Of a DNA stretch of 64,000 nt, positions 53,808 through 64,000 are shown one piece after another. The stretch spans positions 13,589,124 to 13,653,123 of the forward strand of contig CAKAKS010000031.1 in assembly GCA_916700875.1 (NCBI GenBank), written 5' to 3'. Position numbers and translations under genes: made by a program. Position 1 is the first letter of the stretch. Each line of letters opens with the position of its first letter. Below the pieces are notes generated by a model, which worked only from the letters and a program-made list of their open reading frames with translations, was not told where the DNA came from and did not search any database. Source of the stretch: Sebastes aleutianus (Eukaryota > Chordata > Actinopteri > Perciformes > Sebastidae).

Positions 53808-54353
53808 TAGGGGTGGGGAAAACATGTATTCACCTATAAACCTATAAATATTTTTTTTTTTTTACGATTTTGAATTATTTTTTTTATGCAATAATTCATA
53901 TATTTGCTTCATTTGAGTCTATACGGAGGTAGAAGGAAGTTACCGCTTTTATTGTTGTAGTCTGAGTAATGTGACGTCATATCCGTTCCGTATCCGCCAA
54001 CCAAAACAAAACACAGCCGGCTGCAGTGAGCCGAAACGACGAAGCAGAAAACGGCGGAGGGATCCGCGTGGATCGGTCCTGCACTCTCACATTTTAAATC
54101 CAAAGTGGTAAACACTACATATGCAGGGAAGTATGGAAACACTTTTGGTTTCACACATTGCCAAAGTAGAGCTAGACATCATTGCTAAAACTGCATGCTA
54201 ACTCTGTTAATAAGGTGTTAACAAAGGGAAATAAATAGTAATAAATCATTATATTGAATCGCAATACTTAAAAAAATTGCAATACATATCGAATCAGCAC
54301 CCAAGTATCATGATAGTATCGAATTGGGAGATAGGTGTATCATCCCAGCCCCA
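53808..54353 (-). mobile_element. Non-autonomous hAT-like element, family B copy 3 (reverse)
   Basis: A 546-bp element flanked by identical octamers gtaataac at 53800-53807 and 54354-54361. The ends are TAGGGGTGGGGA and ATCCCAGCCCCA. On the minus strand it begins with the family's CACCTATCTCCCAATTCGAT and CTTGGGTGC blocks, and shares GAGTAATGTGACGTCATA (plus strand) with the right third of 28597-29399. Perfect duplication suggests the youngest family B insertion here. Confidence 0.94.
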
Positions 54354-54361
54354 GTAATAAC

Positions 54362-55547
54362 AACACAAACTTGGAAATTTTAGCTCAGCTTCAGGGAAAA
54401 GTCAGAAAGGGAAAGGCGAGGAAAAGACAGGAGATGAACAGAGACAAGCAAAGTCAGCTGAGACAAAAAAAGGGTGGAACAGAGAACAGCAAGAGACACA
54501 AGCCCACAGACGTGGAGAGAGCGTACACACTGGGGACGTTAAGATGGGAAAGGGTGAAAGGTGTCCCCACCTCTCTTGGCACCCCTCTCCGACTTCCTGT
54601 CTAATCCGACAGAAGCTGCCATGAAATCAGCTCCCCTGCTTCTTGCCTCCCGCCTTGGGTGTAAAAGCGCGGTAGAATCAAGCAGAGAGAATAACGGGAG
54701 AGCAGGGGCGCTAATCCACCCGTCGGCCCGCATGCATCGGGGGATTTGGGACTAACTCCTATCACTTACCGTGAAGGAGGAGGAGGAGAAGGAGGTGGAG
54801 GAGTATGAGTAGGGGCCAAAGCAATGTCGGTGTTCTCCCTGTAGCATCGCTCACCTCCTTTCTGTCAGTCAAGCCACCGCCTCTGCTGTCTCTGCTTCAC
54901 ACTATTATAATATGGCCATTTTCCACTCAGCACGGCTCTGGGTGCTCGCTCTCTTTCTGTCCGTGTTTCAATCTGTGCAAAAACTCATTCTCTCTTCACC
55001 CAACTCCGTCCCTCCCCTGTCTTTCTTCATCTTCCTCGGCCTCTTTGTATACGCTCCGTCTCCCCATCTCTTCCTCTCCATCTCTTCTCGGCGAGCTTTG
55101 TTAATAACCCCTCTATCTCTAACCTCACTGCGAGCCAATTTAGCTCCCCCACGAGCAAAGCTGTGAACTTTGTTACTGCTGCCAATTCACAAAGAAAAGA
55201 CATCCCGAAGAGTTATGCAGATATGGCAGTTAGCAACCTACCCATAGGGGGGAGGTTTCGTAAGAGATTATGGGTTTATTGCTCACATATTGATATATTT
55301 AGTGCTGTAATGAAATTATTAATTAATTCTCGTTTTCAGTAGCATCTGTTTTTGTTAGATAGTCTGCAAAGAGGAGAGTCGAGATAACATGCAAGAATGG
55401 TTTTCAGCTCGACTTAAGGCAACCAAGCAATTAAAGCAATTTTGACCCAGACCACTGGACCGTTAAAATCCCACAAAGCTGCTAAACACAGCTACAACAT
55501 CTGTTAATACAAACAAAGTTTGACATGAAAGAACTATTACGGTAACT
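54362..55547. other. Unassigned sequence, purine then pyrimidine tracts
   Basis: Purine-rich 54390-54510, GGAGGA-rich 54775-54805, pyrimidine-rich 54940-55110. Frames are compositional. No gene. Confidence 0.45.
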
Positions 55548-55660
55548 TGTTTGTTAAATTAAAAGTCAGACATTTTGGGGAATACATGGGAGCTCATGTC
55601 TGTAAACTAAATATGAAGCCGCCGCCAGCAGCCAGCTAACTTAGCTTGCCTTGCCGCTTT
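55548..55660 (+). repeat. Fragment of a common teleost interspersed repeat
   Basis: AGTCAGACATTTTGGGGAAT, CTCATGTCTGTAAACTAAAT, ATGAAGCCGCCGCCAGCAGC and AGCTAACTTAGCTTGCC are in the order of a widespread fish repeat (CAGACATTTTGGGAAATACG type). Recognition is from memory of that consensus. Ends not fixed. Confidence 0.5.
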
Positions 55661-57847
55661 CATCTTTTTATCCAAGGTGCTTTGGAGGTTGCGCTACCTG
55701 TCGCGCCTGTCGTTACTAAGCAACCAAAACCTGCACGCTGCAATGACGATAATTAATTGTAGTAATTTAGCGGTAAAAGCCTCACTGACTAAACCAAACA
55801 AAGTCAAAACAAAGATAAATGGATTTCCAGCACCGTAAATTCTTCACAATAACTTTACTGCTTGATTTCTGAGTGAAGTTGGCTGACCTTTCAACCGGAT
55901 GTTGTGACGTCTTCGGACAGAAAGGGTGAAGGACGTAAAATAGTCCGTGGGACATATCATAAAGCTCTGGGTAGCCCTGCTCTAAAATTATGACCTTTTC
56001 CTCCATATATTTACCGTAGACTGATATTTACGGAAGAAAGAGAAGATATCTGCCGACCGTGATTGGTTGTTCCTCATCACATGCAGTGCACGTTGCTGCG
56101 TTCCAAAAGCTGAACTGTGTTCATCTCGAGGCGCAGACGTTGCGCCTTGAAAATAGGCGCTTGGGAACGCTTGCACGTCGCGACTGCATTGCTTTGAGCG
56201 CGCCTGCCACGCCTCTACATCGACAACAATGGATTTGAGCGCGGAAAATATCCAGTATGTGTGAACGGCCCCTAAAGCTCACTAATTAACATATTACACC
56301 TCATTTATTAATCCATACAAACCCAAAATGTTGAACTATTATTATAAAGGAACAGTTTTGTGGAAAAGATTATATAAAACAAATACTATTACCAATTAGT
56401 CAATCCAAGGTTAATATGTATGCCGACAACATGATTCTATACAAATAAGTTTCCTCAGGTTTCTCTGGTTTTGTGTTACGTGAACTAAGAGTACTACATT
56501 GGCTATAGGCATGAATATGTGTCTGTTACTTAGCTCTTTCCAAGTGCATGCTGGGACAGGCTCCAGTCCATGCTGTTACAGATACGTGAATATCATTAAT
56601 TTGTGGATGAAAACTACTGTTGATAAGGCATACGGTGGATCAGGCTTTCGGGAGAGTCCATCTGGAGTCAATACTGGATTATTGGGATTGCACCCTGTAA
56701 TTGCTCAGTACATAACTCCCAGTGTGGCCATCTTGCCACTGATTCTGGATAGCGTCTTGATGCTGGCAGCGGTGATGGTGAGTAGTTAGATGTTGGCATC
56801 GGTATAAGGAGCTGGAGGCAGAGTGTTACAGAAGCAGCTGATTGGATTAACAAAGAGCGCGCTGATTAGTGATTGGCTGCTACACGGATAGACGCGAGCC
56901 GGGAAGAAGATGCCTCCTGAATTTTAAAGTGAGGGTGTGATGAAGGAGTAGAGGAGAAAAGTACGAGAAAAGTAGTCTTAGTTTTCTAAAGTAGATAGAA
57001 GGTGCAAAATGAGACTATCACAAACTCATCTTCATGCTCGGGGAAAACCAGCCTGCGCTGTCCGTCTAAAAGTTGGAGCCTGAGATCGAAGCTGTTAAGG
57101 TGGGGAGTTCTACTCACCCAGAAGAGATTGAACTTGTCACTTTGACTCAAGAGTAATATTGTCAATCGTAAAGGAGCGACCACACCTGACTGAGTAACAG
57201 GGAAGAAGCAGCAGGAGTGGATGTTAACATTGAGAACAGCATTTCTTTTAAAAGTTATATACACTGGCAGCTCCAACAAACACATTTAGTTTATCTCGTC
57301 ATACTCTACTTTCTTAGTCAATATTCTTTCTTTACGTTATTGTGCCAACTTTAGTTCAGTTTCTATGCTGTTTTGTGTAAGCTATGCTACTCCACGAGGT
57401 GTATAGAAACTAATTGACCTTGCAGAAGTGAATATGTGCATTGCATCCAGCATATTGTGAAATTGCCGAACCCAGTGGTGCACTGTAGATCTCATCTTGT
57501 AGCTAATTATTATCAGCCATCTGTTCAATGCATTCGCTCTGCCATCAGCCATATTGTTATGTTTTCACATTGTCTCTTGTGCTTTTGTGCTTTTTCGCCC
57601 TGCTGTTTGTCAACTTTCATTACCTCTTACTCGTTCTGTCTATAGGCCTATTTCTCAAATGTTTCACTGTTTGTCTATCAATGTACCCGTCTTCTCGCTT
57701 CGTGTATTTCTATATCTCTGCTTGATATTGAATAGTATTTTCATTTTGGATTTGTGCAAAGGTCTTTTAAACTTGTGCTCCAGAATTTCTTTTCCCCACG
57801 TGCGAGATGTAGACTTTGATAGACTATTTTGAAAGTTTGGGTCACAT
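55661..57847. other. Unassigned sequence with a MITE-like end at 56150-56275
   Basis: GCGCTTGGGAACGCTTGCAC, then GTATGTGTGAACGGCCCCTA at 56254-56273, looks like a hAT-type MITE terminus (AGGGGCCGTTCACAC reversed). The partner end was not found. The remaining sequence shows no gene. Confidence 0.4.
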
Positions 57848-57932
57848 GGTGTACCGAACAGAAGACGCATACCGAATCAAACGTCCTGTACCGAACGGTT
57901 CGGGATGAGTAAACGTACCGTTCCACCCTTAC
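57848..57932 (-). mobile_element. hAT-like terminal fragment
   Basis: On the minus strand it reads AAGGGTGGAACGGTACGTTT, then CCGAACCGTTCGGTACAGGA, in the style of hAT ends with GGTACCGAACGGTTCGG repeats. Only one end is visible. Confidence 0.5.
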
Positions 57933-57949
57933 TCGGTATCCTCATTGGG

Positions 57950-58310
57950 AAGTATTCACAGTGTGGTCTGCGGCTTATCCAAAGTCACCATATTGTTTCT
58001 GAAAAAGACAAGCTGAATTCTAACCACCTCCATTGTATTGGGATGGAGGCAGAAATCCCAGACATCTAAAAACCTGTGCACAACCCTGTAATCCGGGTCA
58101 ATCGACTCCTTAAGTATTATACATTCTCTCCCTATTCTAGCGAAACATAACTCTCTGTCGGACCTTATAAATGTTATGCCTATTTTTCTCATAGTCTTGG
58201 GTATGAATCGTTCCCTGCTCGGTGCTTTCTTTTTCCGCGCAAATAGGCAAACACAACACATGCATGCTGAAATGGCTCCATTCACCGGGTAGAACACATG
58301 GCTGAAGTGA
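57950..58310 (-). other. Unrecognised open frame, probably repeat-derived
   Basis: The minus strand is open for 113 codons (57956-58297), with mixed composition rather than a low-complexity bias. No signal peptide, zinc-finger, RT or transposase motif was recognised, and there is no intron/exon context. It directly adjoins a hAT terminus, so it may be element interior. Not called as a gene. Confidence 0.25.
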
Positions 58311-59922
58311 CGTTTAGAAACAATATCGGTGAGCTATGACATCCATTATGCCACCTTTTATGGAGCAGCTAAGCAGTTATATCCATCACAAGAGAGGTTG
58401 TTTCGGGGGTTGGGGGTGATGAAGTGAGAGGATTGTAAAAGGAGATGGAAGGAAACTAAACGGCAATGAAGAAGAAGAAGGGATACGTGCAGACAGAGAA
58501 TGTTGACGATGCCAAATGATATATATATATTGAAGGAGGGTAGAAAAAGAGCTGAACAAAGTCAACTAAAGAAAAAAGTCAAACTGGAAAAAAAAAATAT
58601 AGAGAAAACAAGACCAGAGAGTTTAATTTGTCTGTGCTCAACAGAGAGCTGAAAGACAGTCAGCCATAGATGGTCGTGATCGGGCCCTTGACAGAAAACA
58701 TCGAGTTTCTTTGATTGCCTGCGATTACAGATAAGTGCAGTATTTTCACAAAGACCCATTTGTTTTGATAAAGACTTATCCCCCGCCCCAAGAGAGAGGT
58801 GAAAAGAGGCTGAGAGAGAAAAAATAGACAACGAAAGAATGGAGGGGATGAGGGAAAGGCTCTCGTTGGTATTAGATCTGTTCCCTATCTCCTGTGTAAA
58901 TCTCTTTCTCTCTCTTCCAACTTCTTTTTTTGACACTTTATTTCTTTTTTTATACATTTTTCTAAGCTTTTTATTATTTTTTTCCCTTATTTCATGCAGT
59001 CCTTCCCCATTGACCTCTTTTTTTCTCCATCACCCCCTTTTCCCGTTCCTCTTCCATTCGTCTGTGCCTCTCTAACTCAAATCTGAATCAAGAGTCTTGG
59101 CAGCTGCCCCGTAAGACAGTCCTACCAATCGAAACCGATGACATGCTCATGCTGGGATTCTTCGCTGTGCTTTACTGTCAACGTTTTCTTTGTTGATCAT
59201 GTTCTTCTTCTGTAACTATCTCCAAAGAGTTAACTACATAAATGGTTTTCGCCTTTATGGATCGAGACAGAATCCAATCTCATTCAGAGCTAGACTAAAG
59301 CTGCACATGCAAATGCATAAAAAAAATCCACCTTATCAGCCTATAGTGGGGGCTGCAACACATTTTCCAATCCTTACTTTTCATTCAACCCATTTGCCCA
59401 AAGGTAATCTCGCATAGTCAGACCTCTTTCTCATCAAGCTCACTGAAAAACCGGAGGAACATCTCGTCAAAATGTTTGGATAATGAGACTTTCGGAAATC
59501 CGAATTTTAGAACCACCCGCTTCCAGGAATGGCACATGTGGCTTTCCTTACATAATGACGCTGAGTTTTGTACTTGAATTTCCTCAAACCTTGTGTGACC
59601 TTGCCAAGTTGTAGATATGCTAGGAAATGTAATGTTGACGACAGACATTTCTCAACCCACTGGATCAAAATGAAGGCCTAAAAACTGTCTTCTGAATTTC
59701 AATACAAATATAGACATTTTTTAATCCAGAAGTTAAATGATTCTAATATTGTCATAGATGTTAAAAGCTCTATTGGAAAAGTAAAGATTCATTCCATCAT
59801 TTGACAGTGGTCACACCACATAAAAATAAATTATATGATCTCACTGAGTTGACTTATTTGAGATATAAGTAGACAAAATCACCCTTATTGACTTATTTAA
59901 CCAGGTAAGTGAATGCAAATCA
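58311..59922. other. Unassigned sequence with pyrimidine tract
   Basis: A-run at 58588-58596, (AT)n at 58520-58530, T/C-rich 58900-59070. No gene or repeat boundary seen. Confidence 0.4.
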
Positions 59923-60503
59923 TAGATTTTTTATCAGAAGTCGATTTAGTCACCATGACGTCACCTATTGATTTGTGGACTGACGTTTTGAAGCCCCGAG
60001 TTTGGCATTTTGTCCGTCGCCATCTTGGTTTTTGGCAATCGCCATCTTGGTACCAACTTGCAACCAGAACTGACACAAAAGGGTGGAGCTAAGTATATCA
60101 AAACGCTGGTTAAGACCTTTTTAGGCGACCAAAAAGGTCATAATTAACTTCCATGTACTGAAAACACACTGTGAAAGGGTTACATTTTTAAGACGAAAAC
60201 ACGGACAACTCCCAGACCAGACAACGCCGTGGTAGCACCCTGTCAATCACAAGGTAGCCACACCCTAAAGCATCCCCTGCTTTATGGTCTATTTGACTCC
60301 AAATGGGACCATAATTTACTAAATGAACATCATGCTGTATTGAAGAAGACTTGAAACTAGCGATTGAGACCATAAACTCATAGATTTCTATACAATCAGT
60401 CTTCTTTTTGCAATCAGAGGAGTCTCCCCCTGTTGGCCATTAGTAAAAATGCAAGTTTAAGGCATTTCCACATTGGCTTCACTTTTCAGAACTGGAGGTT
60501 TCC
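59923..60503 (+). mobile_element. Family F interspersed repeat, forward copy
   Basis: Collinear with 20533-21083: AGTCACCATGACGTCACC, GTCGCCATCTTGGTTTTTGG, ACTGAAAACACACTGTGAAA, GCCACACCCTAAAGCATC, CCCCCTGTTGGCC and CACATTGGCTTCACTTTTCA. CGCCATCTTGG occurs twice here (60019 and 60041), a small local duplication. Confidence 0.85.
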
Positions 60504-61359
60504 CACTGATGCAAATCAGTGGAATGACAAGTATTTGTTTCGTGTAATGAATAATAAAGGTCTGGATGTATGTAAATGTTTCTCTTTAAATTATAAATAA
60601 ATAAAATGGATCCCTGGTTGATGCTGCAGAATAATGCCCCGTCATCCATCTGAGCCATTACATAATAGCAGCATGATGGCCAATTATCATTGATGATAAC
60701 CCGCATTAGTCTCCGGTCACTGAGCCACTTGTTTACACTGGAATGGCTTTCTTTGTTCCCTTGGGACATCCCATTTAAAGCAAACCACTCATAGCGAGCC
60801 CTCTGGCTGAGAATTAGACTTCTCAGGATCTCTTTTCTGAGAGGACACAGCAATGGCTGTCACAGACTCTGAAGAATCCGCTGGTCAGAGGACAAATCCA
60901 GGGATCACAAGGTCAGAGATGGGAAGTATGGTGGAAGGTTTTGTACTCAAATGATGTGTTATTCATCATGAGGTCGTTAATATAAAAGTGCAGTGTTAAC
61001 TGATTCCTTTCAAGAGTACAGCTGCCAGACCCTTAATCTGTGACCTTCTGGTGGCTGAAAACAGAACAAAATCTGACTTCAAAATAAATCCCTTTGTGGA
61101 ATTCAGCAACAGCTAAGTTGTGGCAAAGCTGTGTGTGGCAATTATAGAATGAAACTGTGATGTTCACCTCAACCAAATCTGTGGTCATCACTTTTGCAAA
61201 ATGAGTACTTTGTGTCAAAACAGGAATTGAGTGGTATTCCAAAAATCCTTAACAGGGCCCTAAAAGAGGACTTTTAGCTCATTAACTCCAAATGATCTAC
61301 TTCACTGCCAACCAATTTAGCAAAGCAAAACTGAAATGAACTTAATAGATCACCCCCAT
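60504..61359. other. Unassigned non-coding sequence
   Basis: A reverse-strand frame of 124 codons (60479-60853) overlaps the family F end and has no recognised motif. No gene supported. Confidence 0.4.
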
Positions 61360-61438
61360 TGTCACCGATTCCCGACCCAGCTATTTGAGTCAGTATCGGC
61401 CCGATATCCGATCCAGTATTGGTATCGGTGCATCTCTA
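61360..61438 (-). mobile_element. hAT-like terminal fragment
   Basis: On the minus strand it reads TAGAGATGCACCGATACCAA, TACTGGATCGGATATCGGGC, in the style of a common fish hAT end (TAGGGATGCACCGAT). The other end was not found. Confidence 0.55.
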
Positions 61439-62059
61439 GTTGAAACCTGTTTAAGACAGGTAATTCATCCTCACTTCACTAAGACGCCTTGGCTAATTGA
61501 TATCTTCATCTTATCACAGCATCAACAAATGTATCATGAGTTGCAGGTGATTTGAAAGGACCATTAATGAAGTATTAATACAGTACCCTTTACAAGTTGC
61601 CTGACATTGTTAGGTTCTGTAAGTGAAATAGAATCATAGCTTTGCCAGTACCTTTTTATGAGTCAAAGCACTGAGATAATTCTAAAATGCGATATACTGT
61701 ATACCAATCTGCAAAGACATATTTTTGGCAATTTCATCCAGCAGCCACCTCGTTTGACTTCCATTCCTTCATTCCAACCCTTCACAGATACTGTGGAAAG
61801 AAAAAAAACAAACCAGGAGTGTAGAACGAGGAGACACTGTCAGATGGCAGAGGTGGAGCATTTGGAGCACTTTGCACTTTAGCCCATCACACATCACCGT
61901 CTTTAAAAAGTAGAGATGTTTCCATCGATGAGTAAAGCGGGGAGAGCCCCTTTCACCTTGAAAATGTGCTGCGTTTCTGTCTAATCTTCTTTCCTCCTTA
62001 AAAAATTACGTTTCTGAAGGGCGCTGGGGCTCAGGGAATCAATAGATCACTCAGGCTGC
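61439..62059. other. Unassigned non-coding sequence
   Basis: A-run at 61800-61809. No gene or repeat assigned. Confidence 0.4.
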
Positions 62060-62350
62060 AAATGTATTATCTTACAAAGGAAGGGGGGAGGGAATGGAGC
62101 GGGGTTGAAGATGGGGAGGAATGACTGAAGAAAGGGATGTAGAAGCAGAGGAGAGGAGGTGGAGATGATGGACGGAAGGGCGCTGGAGAGTGGAAGCAAA
62201 GAGGAAGGGGGAGTGGAGAAAGTAGAGGAAGTGAAGGATAAGGGGTAAGTAAGGTGAGGGAGCTGGTGGAGGCTGGATGGATGATGCAGGGGAATGATGA
62301 AATTGTAGAAAAATGAGGTGAGGAAAGAGAAGGCAGAGAGAACCAAAAGA
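62060..62350 (+). repeat. Purine-rich (AGG)-type low-complexity tract
   Basis: GGAGGAAGTG/GGAAGGGGGAG-like over about 290 bp. Three overlapping reverse-strand frames of ~100 codons, all Ser/Pro/Leu/Phe-rich, are shadows of this bias. Confidence 0.85.
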
Positions 62351-62519
62351 AAAGGTAGGAACGCATTGCCAGGTAGCCATTAAGGTTGGTTAAAAGAGTG
62401 AGTTATGGAGAGGGAAATCAATTGAGAAGGTGAGGTGTAGCAAAGAGCAAAGTGCATGTGAACCATTGTAAGAATAAGTTTAAAAGAGAGGCAGGAAGTG
62501 GCTGGATGCTATGACTAAT

Positions 62520-62954
62520 CAACCTAGTCACCAGAATAAAACGTTGGCATTGTACATTTCTGCAAACGACGGATACGTTGAATCTTGACGTTTCATATCA
62601 ACATTTCTACATACGTGTATATCAAGTGTTTAGTCGCTTTTGGTATTTCGAAACTGCATTCTGAAATACGTTCAGGTTTAGGCAACAAAACTACTTGATT
62701 AAGTTTAGTAAAAGATCACGTTTTGGGTTAATCTAAGTACGTCACTTTTGGTTTCACACGGAACACAAGTATCAGTCTCCTGGATGAACGTCCTGTGTTT
62801 GACCCGACCATCCACCCTGTTCTCCTCCCTATGCAGATTTTGATTGGAAATGTAAAAAAACAAATGTAATCCGGGAGAAAATACGTTCCCTCGAAACGTA
62901 ATTGACAATGTAGTTTCGTAATATGGGAACATCATTTATAGGGAGACCAGGCTG
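62520..62954 (-). mobile_element. Family D element, short complete copy (reverse)
   Basis: 435 bp, flanked by identical gactaat at 62513-62519 and 62955-62961. The ends are CAACCTAGTCACC and (complement of the right end) CAGCCTGGTCTCC. On the minus strand it carries GGGTGGATGGTCGGGTCAAA, CCAGGAGACTG, AACCCAAAACGTGATCTTTT and TTGCCTAAACCTGA, matching 30615-31497 and 34777-35760. Confidence 0.87.
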
Positions 62955-62960
62955 GACTAA

Positions 62961-63511
62961 TGGCTGGTTCAGATTACACGATATCAGCCCGATTTTAACC
63001 CGACACAACCATCATAGGGTGTCTGCTCGAATCGGGAACGCCAATGAGTGTCATGTGCAACAATCAATCTTTTTATTGTGTCATAGTAGATGACAACCGA
63101 CGCCACGTCTGGGACTCCACAACGTCTCGACAGAAAGTCTAGAATGTTTGATTTGGAACGATGTTGGTGCTGTGAGGTGGAAATAGAGGAAAGATTTGTG
63201 GAGCTATGGCAACAACTCCCCGGACTTTTTCTTGAGGGACTACCACGACAGACTGAAAATAGAAAAAAGTTGGTGTTAAATAGCAGAGGCACTTAAGCAA
63301 CCCGGTGAGTAGGCTACTGTCATTAGCATCAACCTTCCTTCCCGATGACATTACACACGTCGTGAAAGGCGACCAGCAATTATTGGTTGGGGACCGACTT
63401 TTATTCTGTCATGTCTCTCGGCCAAGTCACGACAAGAATTTATGATTCTCGCCTAATGTGACATAGTGACCCTCGTAACCAACAAAAATATCATGTAGTC
63501 TGAACCAGACA
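62961..63511 (+). mobile_element. PIF/Harbinger-like non-autonomous element
   Basis: Inverted ends TGGCTGGTTCAGATTACACG and, on the complement strand, TGTCTGGTTCAGACTACATG (about 4 mismatches in 24). TAA precedes the left end (62958-62960) and follows the right end (63512-63514). A TWA duplication is typical of PIF/Harbinger. The interior keeps a broken MADF-type coding remnant at 63174-63279, typical of the Myb-like partner protein of that superfamily. Confidence 0.72.
63174..63279 (+). pseudogene. Frameshifted MADF (Myb/SANT-like) domain remnant
   Basis: In one phase 63174-63224 reads EVEIEERFVELWQQLPG, and in the next phase 63223-63279 reads DFFLRDYHDRLKIEKSW before a stop. The spaced RFVELWQQ.P, YHDR and K.W pattern is that of the first half of a MADF DNA-binding domain, as found in PIF/Harbinger Myb-like proteins. 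The phase change falls at the C-rich/GGAC boundary near 63222. The second half of the domain is missing. It is not functional as read; the frame could not be checked by alignment. Confidence 0.55.
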
Positions 63512-63514
63512 TAA

Positions 63515-64000
63515 GAGGAGTAAGATGGCAACAAAAAAACTGGTCACAGACATTTTCAAGAGGAATAAAAAGTGCTTTGAACTTTGCTATCAAGTTCCAG
63601 ATGAAAATAATCACAAAATTGTGCCGTTATAGTCTAGGCCAAAACATTTCAAAATCGACCAGGTTGTTTCTCCACATTTTACTGCGACTGATTCTCTCAT
63701 GCCGTAAAAGAAAATGAAATCTTGGAAGGTTTAATAACGCCTTTCAGGGGGATGGGTGTTACAGTGACTTTATATGGAAGTAAAACTTGCGACATTCATG
63801 CCAGGAGACCGTACAGGGATTTGTCACAGTTCAGTGACGGTAGCATCAGGAGTTTGGGAGCCAAATGTGGATGCACAGGCAGAAAGTTTGTGAAGTAGTT
63901 CACTGAGAGGTGACGATAATGATTTGGGGCAGCAATCAGTGTGAGCCATTAAACAGCTGGTGGCTGATGTTTACTTCATAACTTATTGCCACATTTTTGG
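63515..64000. other. Unassigned non-coding sequence
   Basis: Mixed sequence to the window edge. No gene or repeat recognised. Confidence 0.4.

Noticed and set aside
54775..54830. Possible minus-strand exon ending at a GTAAGT-like donor
   Set aside because: The upstream sequence is a GGA/TCC trinucleotide tract translating to Leu runs, and no acceptor was found.
62047..62380. Three overlapping minus-strand frames of about 100 codons
   Set aside because: All come from one AGG-rich tract and are Ser/Pro/Leu/Phe-rich in every phase, the signature of compositional bias.

Overview
This 64 kb window looks like gene-poor nuclear DNA from a ray-finned fish, most likely a spiny-rayed (percomorph) teleost. 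The evidence is the very high density of short CA/TG, CT/AG and AAAT microsatellites, the many short non-autonomous DNA transposons whose ends resemble hAT-type elements common in teleosts, tRNA-derived SINE and LINE-tail fragments, and the lack of long open frames. No protein-coding gene, rRNA or functional tRNA can be supported. The window is probably intergenic or lies inside a very large intron; one 41-nt exon-like segment with excellent splice signals (21256-21296) is the only hint of a host gene, and its identity is unknown.

The annotation is therefore mainly a map of mobile elements, with families named locally. (A) hAT with TAGGGCTGTCAA ends: 4844-5296, 37584-38312, 41281-41687. (B) hAT with TAGGGCTGGGA-like ends: 3254-3859, 28597-29399, 53808-54353 (reverse). 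(C) hAT-like with AGGGATGTCAC ends: 12432-12985 and 24871-25393 (reverse). (D) CARCC-ended family with 7-bp target duplications and a TTGCCTAAACCTAA core: 1-200, 13781-14180, 30615-31497, 34777-35760, 46785-46960, 62520-62954 (reverse). (E) TTAAAGG-ended family with a GCCGCCGGCT core: 9431-9532, 18297-18871, 48977-49395. (F) a family with GACGTCACC and CCCCTGCTGGC motifs: 6660-7112 (reverse), 20533-21083, 59923-60503. (G) AAAGAGGACCTAT-ended elements: 19901-20426 and 49627-50040 (reverse). (H) foldback elements made almost wholly of inverted arms: 33138-33735 and 44281-44725. (I) fragments of an old CTAACAGTTATTTTCATTA family: 4804-5562, 35850-36010, 36430-36590, 47095-47225. Single hAT-like copies lie at 8057-8496, 15893-16777, 39793-40247 and 46027-46676, and a PIF/Harbinger-like element with a broken MADF (Myb-like) domain at 62961-63511.

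Layout: 0-13 kb is mostly unassigned single-copy-looking sequence with scattered hAT copies; 13.4 kb has a run of 49 cytosines; 14-21 kb holds families D, E, F, G and a large hAT; 21-26 kb has the exon candidate, a dense TG/CA cluster and a degenerate ~195-bp repeat; 26-31 kb has CT/AG tracts, a SINE, a B copy and a complete D copy; 33-36 kb contains the long foldback and a ~67-bp tandem array inside a D element; 36-42 kb is rich in microsatellites and hATs; 42-54 kb is mixed; 54-64 kb ends with F, D and Harbinger-like elements.

Several insertions are nested or abutting, so relative ages can be read directly: an A copy inside an I copy, a retroposon inside an E copy, a 36-bp LINE tail inside a D tandem array, and a D copy inserted at the edge of the Harbinger element. 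I see no new gene system. The most unusual structures are the 67/64-bp higher-order array, the ~600-bp foldback, the C49 tract and the D family with its 7-bp duplications. Boundaries are hand-read and unnamed families could not be checked against a repeat library.
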